NCBI RefSeq assembly: GCF_030818255.1
Contig: NZ_JAUTAG010000001.1
Span: forward strand, 930,001-994,000
DNA length: 64,000 nucleotides
Direction of reading: 5' to 3'
DNA from: Microbacterium sp. SORGH_AS_0969
Lineage (GTDB): Bacteria; Actinomycetota; Actinomycetes; Actinomycetales; Microbacteriaceae
A program made the translations under genes and the position numbers. The notes under the pieces are model-generated. The model was not told where the DNA came from. It was given only the letters and a program-made list of their open reading frames with translations, and searched no databases. Below are positions 36,188 through 44,819 of this stretch, piece after piece (the first letter of the stretch is position 1; the number at the start of each line of letters is the position of its first letter).

Positions 36188-37420
36188 ATGGCAACGATCG
36201 GCATAGTCGGCGCCGGAGTCGCAGGTCTTCACCTGGGACTGCACCTGCGGCAGCAGGGACGCAACGTCACCATCTACACCAACCGCACGGCCCAGCAGGT
36301 GGCCGACGGCAAGGTGATGAACTCCGTCGCGCATATGAGCGCGACCATCGACATCGAACGCGAGCTCGGGATCGCCGACTGGCCGGAAACGGATGCCGAG
36401 TACTCGCTCCACCACCACTACAACGGCTGGGGAGAAGAGCGCCGGTTCAGCGGTGCCTTCGAGAAGCCGGCGCGCGTCATCGACTACCGGATCTACCTCC
36501 CCCGCCTCATGGACGAGTTCGAATCACGCGGGGGAACGATCGAGTACCGCGACCTCAGCGTCGCCGACATCGAGAACCTGACGGAGGTGCACGATCTCGT
36601 CGTCGTGTCCACGGGCAAGGGAGAGATCGGCGCGCTCTTCCCGCGGCGTGAGGACAAGTCCCCGTTCGCGGCACCGCAGCGCAAGCTCGCGGTCGGCTTC
36701 TGGAAGGGCGTCGCCTCGCGCGAGCCGCGCGGAGTCGAGATCAGCCTCGCCCCGCCGGCCGGCGAGCTCCTCGCCATCCCGATGTGGTCGTTCAGCGGCC
36801 TCGTCCACGCGCTGCTGTTCGAGAGCGTCCCCGGCGGCGCGCAGGAGATCCTGACCGACTCGCGCTACGAGGACGATCCCGCCCGGTACCGGGAGACGAC
36901 GCTCTCCATCCTCGAGGAGTTCCACCCGACGGTGTTCGAGCGCGTGGACACGCGCTCGTTCGAGCTGCAGAACGGGGCGAAGGACATCCTGCAGGGCGCC
37001 GTTACCCCCGTCCTGCGCGAGGACTACACACTCCTGCCCAACGGGCGGTTCCTGCTCGCGCTCGGCGATGTGCACATGACCGTCGATCCGATCCAGGCCC
37101 AGGGTGCCAACTCGGCGGCGTACTCGGCGAAGGTCATCGCGGATGCCGTCGCCGAAGACCAGGTGTTCGACGAGCGCTTCATGAAGAAGGTGGCGCGACG
37201 CCGTGCGGAGCGCCTCGAGGCATCCAACGACTGGGTCAACACCATCATCCAGACGCCGCCCGCCCCGCATATCCCCGAGCTGTTCTCGGCGATGGTGCAC
37301 GATCAGGCGCTTGCCGATCGGTTCACCGAGAACTTCAATCACCCCATCCGCCAGGTCGATCTGCTCGGCACGCCCGAGCGCGTCACCGCGTCACGGGCCG
37401 CCACCGCGGCCCTGGTCTAG
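36188..37420 (+). CDS. styrene/indole monooxygenase oxygenase component (StyA-like)
   Basis: A 410-residue single-component FAD-dependent epoxidase of the StyA group, which uses FADH2 from a separate reductase. Rossmann motif IGIVGAGVAGLHLGLHL, MNSVAHMSATIDIE, RVIDYRIYLPRLMDEFE and GDVHMTVDPIQAQGAN correspond to StyA blocks and the length is normal. The reductase gene is two genes downstream. Styrene or indole is the usual substrate; the real one is unknown. ATG at 36188 with AGGAAG upstream. Confidence 0.82.
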   Translation: MATIGIVGAGVAGLHLGLHLRQQGRNVTIYTNRTAQQVADGKVMNSVAHMSATIDIERELGIADWPETDAEYSLHHHYNGWGEERRFSGAFEKPARVIDYRIYLPRLMDEFESRGGTIEYRDLSVADIENLTEVHDLVVVSTGKGEIGALFPRREDKSPFAAPQRKLAVGFWKGVASREPRGVEISLAPPAGELLAIPMWSFSGLVHALLFESVPGGAQEILTDSRYEDDPARYRETTLSILEEFHPTVFERVDTRSFELQNGAKDILQGAVTPVLREDYTLLPNGRFLLALGDVHMTVDPIQAQGANSAAYSAKVIADAVAEDQVFDERFMKKVARRRAERLEASNDWVNTIIQTPPAPHIPELFSAMVHDQALADRFTENFNHPIRQVDLLGTPERVTASRAATAALV

Positions 37421-37428
37421 GAGTCCGC

Positions 37429-37749
37429 ATGCACAAGCTCATCGTTCTGTACCCCGAGCCCGTCGACCGGTCCGCCTTCGTGGACTACTACGAGAAGACT
37501 CACCTCCCGCTCGCACAACGGCTGCCCGGCCTCCGCAGCTGGCGGTACTCCGTCGACGTGAGCCCCGACGCCGACGGGAATCCCCCCGCGTACTTCGCCG
37601 TCTTCGAAGCCGAGTTCGACGATGCCGACGCCTTCCGCTCGGCGATGGGGTCGTCCGAGGGCCGGGCCGTCGCGGCCGACGTCCCGAACTACGCGTCAGG
37701 CGGGGCCGTCATCCTCGACTACGCGCTCGCAGGAGGAGGTGCAGCATGA
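37429..37749 (+). CDS. EthD-like small dimeric alpha-beta barrel protein
   Basis: A 106-residue protein with the EthD pattern (KLIVLYPEP, FVDYYEKTHLPLAQRLPGLRSWRY, YFAVFEAEFDDADAFRSAM). Such proteins assist cytochrome P450 or oxygenase systems or rearrange reactive products. Its place between a StyA-like oxygenase and its reductase is unusual and suggests it handles an epoxide or other product. AGGAG precedes the ATG; the stop overlaps the reductase start. Confidence 0.75.
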   Translation: MHKLIVLYPEPVDRSAFVDYYEKTHLPLAQRLPGLRSWRYSVDVSPDADGNPPAYFAVFEAEFDDADAFRSAMGSSEGRAVAADVPNYASGGAVILDYALAGGGAA

Positions 37750-38249
37750 ACAACGAGCTCAGCCCCAAGCAGGTCGACTTCCGGCACGCGATGGCCAACC
37801 TCGCCGCCGCCGTTCACATCGTGACGTCGGACGGACCGCACGGACGGGTCGGCATCACGGTGAGCGCCGCATGCTCGGTCACGGATTCGCCCCCCACGGT
37901 TCTCGTCTGCATCAACCGCAGCAGCGCCACGAGGAACGTCTTCGCCCGCAACGGGAGACTGGCCCTGAACATCCTCGCTGCCGACCAGGAAGAGCTCGCT
38001 CGACATTTCTCGGGCCAGACGGGCGTCCCCATGCCCGAGCGGTTCGCCTGGGACATCTGGACCGATCTCGAGGGGGTGCCCACGCTCACGCAGGCCCGGG
38101 CCGCGCTGTCCGGTCGGGTGGTCAGCCTCCTCGAACAGGGCACGCACACGATCTTCTTCGTCGAGATCGACGCCATCCGCAACCGCGAAGACGTCCAAGC
38201 GCTGGTGTACGACAGACGTGCCTTCCACGCCGTCGGCGCCGTCGCCTGA
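37746..38249 (+). CDS. flavin reductase (StyB/HpaC-like)
   Basis: A 167-residue NADH:flavin reductase. FRHAMANLAAAVHIVTS, GITVSAACSVTDSPPTVLVCIN and LNILAADQEELARHFSG are typical of the FMN-reductase-like family. It supplies reduced flavin to the StyA-like oxygenase. AGGAGGTG precedes the ATG, and the gene overlaps the EthD-like gene by ATGA. Confidence 0.88.
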   Translation: MNNELSPKQVDFRHAMANLAAAVHIVTSDGPHGRVGITVSAACSVTDSPPTVLVCINRSSATRNVFARNGRLALNILAADQEELARHFSGQTGVPMPERFAWDIWTDLEGVPTLTQARAALSGRVVSLLEQGTHTIFFVEIDAIRNREDVQALVYDRRAFHAVGAVA

Positions 38250-38297
38250 CGCGGACGCGACACGACCGACCGCACCGCCGACCACACGGAGATACGC

Positions 38298-39263
38298 ATG
38301 TCTGTGGGACCGCCCCGCGCGCAGATCGCTCTCTCGGCCCGCGCGCGCTCGCTCGAAGAAGCGCACGCGCTGGGAGCGTCGCTGTACTACCCGCATGTCC
38401 TGACGCCCCTGGGCGCCAAGGACGACGTCAGCCTCGTGGCGTCGGCGGCGCGGTTGGGGCCCGTGACCGCCGGCGTTCTGGAGTACTCCTCGGGCATCCG
38501 CATCGACACCGGGGAGTACGGGTCGGCGGTGCAGGTGAACGTCCCCCTGTTCGGTTCGCTGAAGACGACGATCGGCGACGAACACGTCCGCGCGACGAAC
38601 CGGATCGCCGCCGTGTACCCCCACGACGTCCCCACCGTCATCGCCGGCTGGGACAGCCCGCTGGCGATGCTGGCCGTCAAGCTCGACCGTCGCACCGTCG
38701 AGCGCCGTCTCCAGCAGTACGACCAGGCCGTGGACCTGCACGACGTCCCGACTCTGGACGTGCGTACGGGGCCCTCCGCCGACTGGGTGGTGGCGGTGCG
38801 ACGCGTCATCGCGACCGCCCAACGCCTGCCCGCGATGGACGAGGGCCTCGTCCGATTCCTGGCGGACCGTTGCATCGACGGTCTCGTCCTGGCGCTGACG
38901 GCGGACCCGAACTCGCCGTCGTCGGCGGACTCCGCGACGGATCGGACCATCATCGACAGGGCCCGCGAGGCGATCGCGTACTCCAGCGGGCCACTGCTCT
39001 CCCTGCACGACCTCTCGCAGTACGTCGGCGTGAACGCCCGCTCGCTCCAGCTCGCCTTCAAACGCGTCCTCGGTCAGACACCGATGCAGGTACAGCGCCG
39101 AGAACGTCTGCGCCGCGTGGCGCGCGAGCTCGAGGCATCCGCGCACGGGGTCGACCGCGTCCAGACGATCGCGCTCAAGCACGGGTTCACGCACCTCGGC
39201 AGATTCTCGGCCGAGTACGAGCGGACCTTCGGCGAGCTTCCTTCCCGCACGCTCGCCCGCTGA
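38298..39263 (+). CDS. AraC-family regulator of the monooxygenase cluster
   Basis: A 321-residue regulator. The N-terminal half is an AraC_binding_2 domain (LEYSSGIRIDTGEYGSAVQVNVPL). The C-terminal half holds two helix-turn-helix units (LHDLSQYVGVNARSLQLAFK and VQTIALKHGFTHLGRFSAEY) with FGELPSRTL at the end, complete in contrast to the regulator at 2008. GGAGAT precedes the ATG. It is co-directional with the oxygenase genes and probably activates them. Confidence 0.88.
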   Translation: MSVGPPRAQIALSARARSLEEAHALGASLYYPHVLTPLGAKDDVSLVASAARLGPVTAGVLEYSSGIRIDTGEYGSAVQVNVPLFGSLKTTIGDEHVRATNRIAAVYPHDVPTVIAGWDSPLAMLAVKLDRRTVERRLQQYDQAVDLHDVPTLDVRTGPSADWVVAVRRVIATAQRLPAMDEGLVRFLADRCIDGLVLALTADPNSPSSADSATDRTIIDRAREAIAYSSGPLLSLHDLSQYVGVNARSLQLAFKRVLGQTPMQVQRRERLRRVARELEASAHGVDRVQTIALKHGFTHLGRFSAEYERTFGELPSRTLAR

Positions 39264-39355
39264 CCACCGCCTCCTCGGGTGCCACCGAGCGGGCGTCGAC
39301 CGACATCCCCGTCCCCGAACTCCGGGCGACGGGCCACCCCTGACGAAAGGCACTG

Positions 39356-40768
39356 ATGTTCACCTCTTCTCATCTCCTGGATCTCGTCGTGGACGAGACC
39401 GGACGCGGGATCGCGTCCCTCGACCCTGCGACCGGCGAGACCATCGGATCCTTCCGCCCGATGACCGTCGCCGAGCTGCACGAAAGCGTGGATCGCGCGG
39501 CGCAGGCGCAGCCGGCGTGGGCCTCTCTCCCCGACGCCGAACGTCGTCGCTTCCTCCACCGGGCGGCCGACGCCATCGAGGAATCCGCCGAGGCGCTCGC
39601 GGAGCTGCTCTCGCGGGAGCAGGGAAAGCCCCTCAACGGGCCGAACGCACGGTTCGAAGTCGGAGGTTGCGTGGCCTGGCTCCGCGCGACGGCCGAGACC
39701 GAGATCCCGGTCGAGGTGATCGTCGACGACGAGACGGGCAGGGCCGAGATGCACTACCGCCCCCTCGGCGTCGTGGGCGCGATCTCCCCGTGGAACTGGC
39801 CCATGATGATCTCGATCTGGCAGATCGCGCCCTCTCTGCGGATGGGCAACACCGTGGTCCTCAAGCCGGCGGAGACCACGACCCTCTCGGTGCTGGCACT
39901 GGTCGCGGTCATGAACACCGTCCTCCCGGAGGATGTACTCATCGCCGTCCCGGGTTCGGGCGGAACCGTCGGAGACGCGCTCGTGCGCAGTCCGAAGGTG
40001 AGCAAAGTGATGTTCACCGGTTCCACGGCCGTCGGCAAGAAGATCATCGAGGCGTCCGCCGCCAACGTCACGCGTCTCACCCTCGAGCTCGGCGGGAACG
40101 ATGCCGGTATCGTCCTCCCCGACGTCGACCCGGCGGTCATCGCGGAGGACCTCTTCTGGGGCGCCTTCATCAACACCGGTCAGACGTGCGCGGCGCTGAA
40201 GCGCCTCTACGTCCATGACGACATCTACGATCGGGTCGTCGACGAGTTGACGAAAGTCGCCGCAGCCGTGCCCATGGGGCGCGGACTGGACGAGGCGAAC
40301 GTGCTGGGGCCGCTGCAGAACCGGGCGCAGTTCACGATCGTCGACGAGTTGGTCGAGGCGGCGAAGGCCTCGGGCGCACGCGTGGTGCTCGGAGGCGATC
40401 CGGACCGCGACGCCGTGGGGAACTTCTACCCCACCACGCTCATCGCCGACATCGACCCCCGGGAGCGCCTCGTCGTGGAGGAGCAGTTCGGTCCGGCGCT
40501 GCCGATCATCCGCTACACCGACCTCGACGATGTCATCGGTCTCGCGAACGCCCTGGAGTACGGCCTCGGCGCCTCCGTCTGGTCCCCGGATCGGAGCAGG
40601 GCCCTCGAGGTCGCCGCGCGCCTCACCGCGGGGACGGTCTGGATCAACTCGCACGGCGGGTTGCACCCGCTTGTACCCTTCGGCGGGGCGAAGCAATCCG
40701 GATACGGTCGCGAGTTCGGGCTCGAAGGGCTGAAGGCGGTGGCGGAGCCCCAAGTCATCAGCGGGTGA
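39356..40768 (+). CDS. NAD(P)-dependent aldehyde dehydrogenase
   Basis: A 470-residue enzyme of normal length. SPWNWPMMI, LKPAETTTLSVL, FTGSTAVGKKI, LELGGNDAGIVL (general-base Glu) and NTGQTCAALKRLYV (catalytic Cys) are all present. It may oxidise the aldehyde formed by isomerisation of an epoxide, as phenylacetaldehyde is in styrene degradation; this is inferred from position. It ends 3 bp from the convergent IclR gene. Confidence 0.9.
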   Translation: MFTSSHLLDLVVDETGRGIASLDPATGETIGSFRPMTVAELHESVDRAAQAQPAWASLPDAERRRFLHRAADAIEESAEALAELLSREQGKPLNGPNARFEVGGCVAWLRATAETEIPVEVIVDDETGRAEMHYRPLGVVGAISPWNWPMMISIWQIAPSLRMGNTVVLKPAETTTLSVLALVAVMNTVLPEDVLIAVPGSGGTVGDALVRSPKVSKVMFTGSTAVGKKIIEASAANVTRLTLELGGNDAGIVLPDVDPAVIAEDLFWGAFINTGQTCAALKRLYVHDDIYDRVVDELTKVAAAVPMGRGLDEANVLGPLQNRAQFTIVDELVEAAKASGARVVLGGDPDRDAVGNFYPTTLIADIDPRERLVVEEQFGPALPIIRYTDLDDVIGLANALEYGLGASVWSPDRSRALEVAARLTAGTVWINSHGGLHPLVPFGGAKQSGYGREFGLEGLKAVAEPQVISG

Positions 40769-40771
40769 CGG

Positions 40772-41467
40772 TCAGTCCGTCCAGACGTCGAAGGTCCGCC
40801 CCAGGCGCTGAACCGCTCTGAGCAGGGCTTCGACGGAGTCGGCCAGCGGCCGGGTGGCGTGGGGGAAGACGATCGCGACGCTCGCGAGCTGTCCGTCGCG
40901 GATCCTGACCGGAGAGGCCACCGACTCGAAGCCGGGGAAGGGAGAGCCCTTGGTGTGGACGACACCCCGCGAACGCGCCAGGGTGATCTCGTCGGCCTCG
41001 TACGGCTCAGCCGGCCCGAGGGAGAGGATCGCCATCCCCGGCGCGCCGTCGGCCGCGGGCAGACGCGTCCCGCGCCGGATCGCCACCGACGCGGAGTACG
41101 CCGCCGGTCGCACCGAGGACAGGACCACCACGTCATCGCGCTGCGGGATGCAGAGGATCGCCGTCGAACTCGTCTCGTTCGCCAGCTCGGTCAGCACCTC
41201 TTCGATGCGCACCTCGCCCTCGCGCAGTCCTGCGTCCGCGAACGCCGCCAGCCCCAGACCGATCGTGTAGCGACCGTCCGTCGTGCGGGTGACGAAGGCG
41301 TAATCCTCGAAGGTGCGCAGGATGCGATAGACGTTCGATCGCGGGATGCTGAGGGCCTCCGCGAGTTCGTGACTCGAGCGGGGCCGGCCGTCCGCGAGCA
41401 CTTGCAGCGCGTCGAGCGCACGCCCGAGCGTCTGCGAACGCATCGTCGGACTGCCGGAGGAAGACAC
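40772..41467 (-). CDS. IclR-family regulator
   Basis: A 231-residue regulator. LGRALDALQVLADGRPRSSHELAEALSI and SNVYRILRTFEDYAFV form the N-terminal winged helix; the rest is an IclR ligand domain with ASVAIRRGTRLPAADGAPGMAIL. It diverges from the amidohydrolase/transport operon at 41734 across 266 bp that contain a palindrome, so it more likely controls that operon than the aldehyde dehydrogenase. GTG at 41467 is used; ATG at 41443 is an alternative. Confidence 0.85.
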   Translation of the reverse strand: MSSSGSPTMRSQTLGRALDALQVLADGRPRSSHELAEALSIPRSNVYRILRTFEDYAFVTRTTDGRYTIGLGLAAFADAGLREGEVRIEEVLTELANETSSTAILCIPQRDDVVVLSSVRPAAYSASVAIRRGTRLPAADGAPGMAILSLGPAEPYEADEITLARSRGVVHTKGSPFPGFESVASPVRIRDGQLASVAIVFPHATRPLADSVEALLRAVQRLGRTFDVWTD

Positions 41468-41576
41468 CGCCTCAGGCTATCGGTGACGCCGACGGCCCCG
41501 GCGAGGCAACGTGCGCGAAGGAGACATACATCGCGGCATCGCCTGGATGTGGACCCGAGAAAGGTTTGTCACGAGG

Positions 41577-41603
41577 GTCACGCCGAGGAAATACAGCGGA
41601 AAC
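41577..41603. promoter_or_regulatory. GlnR-like boxes upstream of the amidohydrolase/ABC operon
   Basis: GTCAC (41577-41581), six bases, GAAAT (41588-41592), six bases, GAAAC (41599-41603). The spacing equals that of the actinobacterial GlnR consensus GTnAC-N6-GAAAC. It suggests nitrogen-limitation control. Confidence 0.45.
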
Positions 41604-41634
41604 GCGTGGTTCCTAGCATCGGAACATCGCCGGA

Positions 41635-41651
41635 TGTTGGTCACACCAACA
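41635..41651. promoter_or_regulatory. 17-bp palindrome, likely IclR operator
   Basis: TGTTGGT-CAC-ACCAACA is a perfect 7-bp inverted repeat with a 3-bp centre, in the divergent region between the IclR gene and the amidohydrolase operon. Confidence 0.6.
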
Positions 41652-41733
41652 CTGGCCGGCCGCCCCAGGCGACCCGCCCCGATGCCGTGGCTCCCGTCTC
41701 GACGCTCGTCTACCCGACTCCTCGGAGGCCCCC

Positions 41734-42999
41734 GTGTCTGCCGCTCCACCCGTCTCGATCGCTGCGCTCCGCGGTGCGCGCCTGCCCTCCGGCGCGCTCG
41801 TCGACATCGCGCTCGACGGTGACGAGGTGTTCGCGGTCGTCCCGGCGGGGAGCCCGCTCCCCGAGACCGACGGCGAGACCCTCGACCTCACCGGCTACCT
41901 CGTCACCGCCGCCGGCGCCGAGCCGCACGCGCACCTCGACAAGGCGCTGTCGTGGGATGCCATCCAGCCCCCGTTCGGCGACCTCGAGCGCGCGATCGAG
42001 AGCTGGCACGCCTTCGCCGTCGCACTCGACGAGGACGAGACGCTCGGTCGGGCCCGCGCCACGGCGTTGCGGATGCTGGCATCCGGGATCACGTCCGTGC
42101 GCACCCACGTCGACCTGCTTCGCGGCGACGACCCGCTCACGGGCGTGCGCGCGATGGTCCGTCTGCGCGACGAACTCGCGGGCCTCATGGACATCGAGCT
42201 CGTCGCCCTCGGCGGACCCACGATCACCGACGACGTCTTCGAGGCCGCGCTCGACGCGGGCGTCGACCTCGTGGGCGGCGCGCCCCACCTCGCCGAGGAC
42301 CCGATCGCCGACCTCGAGCGCCTCATCGCGCTCGCCCGTCGCCGCGACGTCGGCCTCGACCTGCACACCGACGAGAGCCTCGCCGGAGCAGACACCCTCG
42401 CGACCTACGCCCGCGCGGTGACCGGCTGGCATCGCCCCCGCAGCGCCGGCCACTGCGTGCGCCTGAGCATGATGCCCGCGACCGATCTCGCGGAGCTCGC
42501 CGAACAGATCCGCGTCGCCGACATCGGCGTGATCGCGCTGCCCATCACCAACCTGTACCTGCAGGGATGGGATGCCGATCACGCGGTGCCCCGCGGAATC
42601 GCGCCGATCGCCCGCCTCAAGGCCGCGGGCGTCCGCGTCGCCGCGGGGGCGGACAACGTCCGCGATCCCTTCAACCCCGTCGGTCGCTGCGATCACCTCG
42701 AGACCGCGTCGCTGCTCGTGTCGGCGGGGCACCTCGCCCCGACGGAGGCGATGGATGCCGTGACCGTCGGCGCGCGCGACGTGATGGGCCTGCCCGCGGC
42801 GGGACCCGTGCCGGGATACCGTGCCGACCTCGTCGCCGTCCGCGCCGACTCGATCGGCGAGGCCGTGGCGTTCGCCTCGGCCGACCGCGTCGTCGTCCAC
42901 CGCGGCCGGCTCGTCAGCCGCACCACCGTCTCGACCCGAACCGCCACTCCCCTGCCCACCGAACCCTCCCGCGCCGCCGCACCCGCGACGACTCCCTGA
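41734..42999 (+). CDS. amidohydrolase of the cytosine deaminase (CodA/AtzC) group
   Basis: A 421-residue metal-dependent hydrolase. EPHAHLDKAL has the HxH pair, LHTDES and GHCVRLS the next ligands, and GADNVRDPFNPVG the catalytic aspartate in the form typical of cytosine or creatinine deaminases and N-isopropylammelide hydrolases. It starts with GTG after GGAGG and is the first gene of an operon with a NitT/TauT importer. Likely role: deamination of an imported heterocycle as nitrogen source. Confidence 0.8.
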   Translation: MSAAPPVSIAALRGARLPSGALVDIALDGDEVFAVVPAGSPLPETDGETLDLTGYLVTAAGAEPHAHLDKALSWDAIQPPFGDLERAIESWHAFAVALDEDETLGRARATALRMLASGITSVRTHVDLLRGDDPLTGVRAMVRLRDELAGLMDIELVALGGPTITDDVFEAALDAGVDLVGGAPHLAEDPIADLERLIALARRRDVGLDLHTDESLAGADTLATYARAVTGWHRPRSAGHCVRLSMMPATDLAELAEQIRVADIGVIALPITNLYLQGWDADHAVPRGIAPIARLKAAGVRVAAGADNVRDPFNPVGRCDHLETASLLVSAGHLAPTEAMDAVTVGARDVMGLPAAGPVPGYRADLVAVRADSIGEAVAFASADRVVVHRGRLVSRTTVSTRTATPLPTEPSRAAAPATTP

Positions 43000-43024
43000 A
43001 CCCGACCGGAAAGTGAGCGCCCCC

Positions 43025-43801
43025 GTGACCTTGGCCTCTCCCGCTCCCGCAGACATCGCGGATCCGACCGCGCCCCTGCTGGACTTCCGCAACGTCGCCA
43101 TGACGTTCCCCAACGGCACCACCGCCCTCTCCGGCGTCGACCTCACGGTCGGTCGCGGCGAGTTCGTCAGCGTCGTCGGTCCCTCGGGCTGCGGCAAATC
43201 GACGCTCCTGCGCATCGCCTCGGGTCTCGAGACCGCGAGCGAGGGCACCGCGACCGTCAACACCGACCGCATCGGCTACGTCTTCCAGGACGCGACGCTC
43301 CTGCCCTGGCGCGACGTGCAGTCCAACGTCGAGCTGCTGGCCGAGCTGAACTGGCAGCCCAAGCGCGTCCGCACGCCGAAAGCCCAGTGGGCGATCGACC
43401 TCGTCGGGCTCAAGGGCTTCGAGAAGCACCTGCCCAAGCAGATGTCGGGCGGTATGAAGATGCGCGCCTCGCTCGCCCGCTCGCTCACCCTCGACCCCGA
43501 ACTCTTCCTCTTCGACGAGCCGTTCGGCGCGCTCGACGAGATCACCCGCGAACGCCTGAACGACGAGCTGCTGAAGATCTTCGTCGAGCAGAAGTTCGGC
43601 GGTCTCTTCATCACCCACTCGGTCTCCGAGGCCATCTACCTCTCCACCAAAGTCGTCGTGATGTCGGGTCGCCCCGGCCACCTCGTCGACACCTTCGAGA
43701 TCCCCTTCGACATGCCCCGCGACCCCGAGATCCGCTACACGGCCGAGTACGCGAAGCTCGTCGGCGAGGTCTCCCACGCCCTTCGGGAAGGACACTCATG
43801 A
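43025..43801 (+). CDS. ABC ATPase, NitT/TauT type
   Basis: A 258-residue ATPase with Walker A GPSGCGKSTL, Q-loop VFQDATLLPWRDV, signature MSGGMKMRASLARSL and Walker B LFLFDEPFGALDE, the pattern of nitrate/taurine/pyrimidine importers. GTG at 43025 has a GGAAAGTGAG stretch upstream; GTG at 43013 is possible but too close to it. The stop overlaps the permease start. Confidence 0.9.
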   Translation: MTLASPAPADIADPTAPLLDFRNVAMTFPNGTTALSGVDLTVGRGEFVSVVGPSGCGKSTLLRIASGLETASEGTATVNTDRIGYVFQDATLLPWRDVQSNVELLAELNWQPKRVRTPKAQWAIDLVGLKGFEKHLPKQMSGGMKMRASLARSLTLDPELFLFDEPFGALDEITRERLNDELLKIFVEQKFGGLFITHSVSEAIYLSTKVVVMSGRPGHLVDTFEIPFDMPRDPEIRYTAEYAKLVGEVSHALREGHS

Positions 43802-44688
43802 GCACCACCTCTGCAGAGCCGGTCGCCGCCCTGTCGCCCGAGCCCACGGCATCCACTCCTCCGCCCACTCCGCCGAAGAAGAGCACGCCCGCGCGTCGTC
43901 GCGGCTTCGGCGCCCGCGCCGCGTCGATCCTGCCGCCGCTCGGCGTGCTGGTCGTCCTGCTCGGCGCCTGGTACGGCGTCTCGATCGCCCTCGCGGCGTC
44001 GGGCAAGGGCTTCCTCATGCCCATGCCCCACGAGATGTTCACGCAGGGCTTCTTCGACCCGCAGGTCGGCGCCGACATCTGGATCTCGCTGTTCCGCACC
44101 ACCGGCGTCGCCCTCACGGGTCTCGCGATCGCCATGATCATCGGCATCGGGTGGGCCATCGCGATGTCGCTGGCGCGCTGGGTCGAGCGGTCCACCTACG
44201 CGTACGCCGTGATGCTCCAGTGCATCCCGATCCTCGCGCTGGTGCCGCTCGTGGGCTTCTGGTTCGGCTACGAGTTCCTCGCCCGCGTGATCGTCTGCGT
44301 GCTCATCGCGCTGTTCCCGATGGTGTCGAACACGCTGTTCGGTCTGCAGTCGGTCGACAAGTCGCAGCGCGAGCTCTTCCGCCTGCAGAAGGCCGACAAG
44401 TGGACGGTGCTCACCAAGCTCACGCTCCCCGCCGCCCTCCCCTCGATCTTCGTGGGCATGCGCACCTCGGCCGGCCTCTCGGTCATCGGCGCGATCGTCG
44501 GCGACTACTTCTTCCGCCGCGGTGAGCCGGGCATCGGCTCGCTCATCTCGAACTACCAGTCGCGCCTGCAGAGCGCCGAACTGTTCGCCGCGATCCTCGC
44601 GGCGTGCCTCCTCGGCGTGGCGATCTTCGCGTTCTTCGGCTGGTTGTCGAAGGTCGCCGTCGGCCGCTGGTACGACAGCACGCGCTGA
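43798..44688 (+). CDS. ABC permease, NitT/TauT type
   Basis: A 296-residue permease with a proline-rich cytoplasmic N-terminus (about 40 residues) and six membrane segments. The EAA-like loop LFRLQKADKWTVLTKLTLPAALPSIFVG is typical of the SsuC/TauC/ThiX group. It overlaps the ATPase gene by ATGA. A hairpin follows, separating it from the binding-protein gene. Confidence 0.9.
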   Translation: MSTTSAEPVAALSPEPTASTPPPTPPKKSTPARRRGFGARAASILPPLGVLVVLLGAWYGVSIALAASGKGFLMPMPHEMFTQGFFDPQVGADIWISLFRTTGVALTGLAIAMIIGIGWAIAMSLARWVERSTYAYAVMLQCIPILALVPLVGFWFGYEFLARVIVCVLIALFPMVSNTLFGLQSVDKSQRELFRLQKADKWTVLTKLTLPAALPSIFVGMRTSAGLSVIGAIVGDYFFRRGEPGIGSLISNYQSRLQSAELFAAILAACLLGVAIFAFFGWLSKVAVGRWYDSTR

Positions 44689-44696
44689 CCCAGACC

Positions 44697-44746
44697 CCGG
44701 ATGCCACGGCCTCCCCCCTCGTCACGAGCGAGGAGGCGGCATCCGG
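44697..44746 (+). terminator. intercistronic hairpin before the binding-protein gene
   Basis: CCGGATGCC (44697-44705) and GGCATCCGG (44738-44746) pair perfectly, with inner CCTCC/GGAGG and CTCG/CGAG pairs. Could stabilise or attenuate the mRNA at this junction. Confidence 0.55.
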
Positions 44747-44819
44747 CGTACCCGGAAACACCCCGCACCTGCTTCACCTTCCGCACCCGAGTTCCATCCG
44801 TCACAGAAAGCGACCCAGC

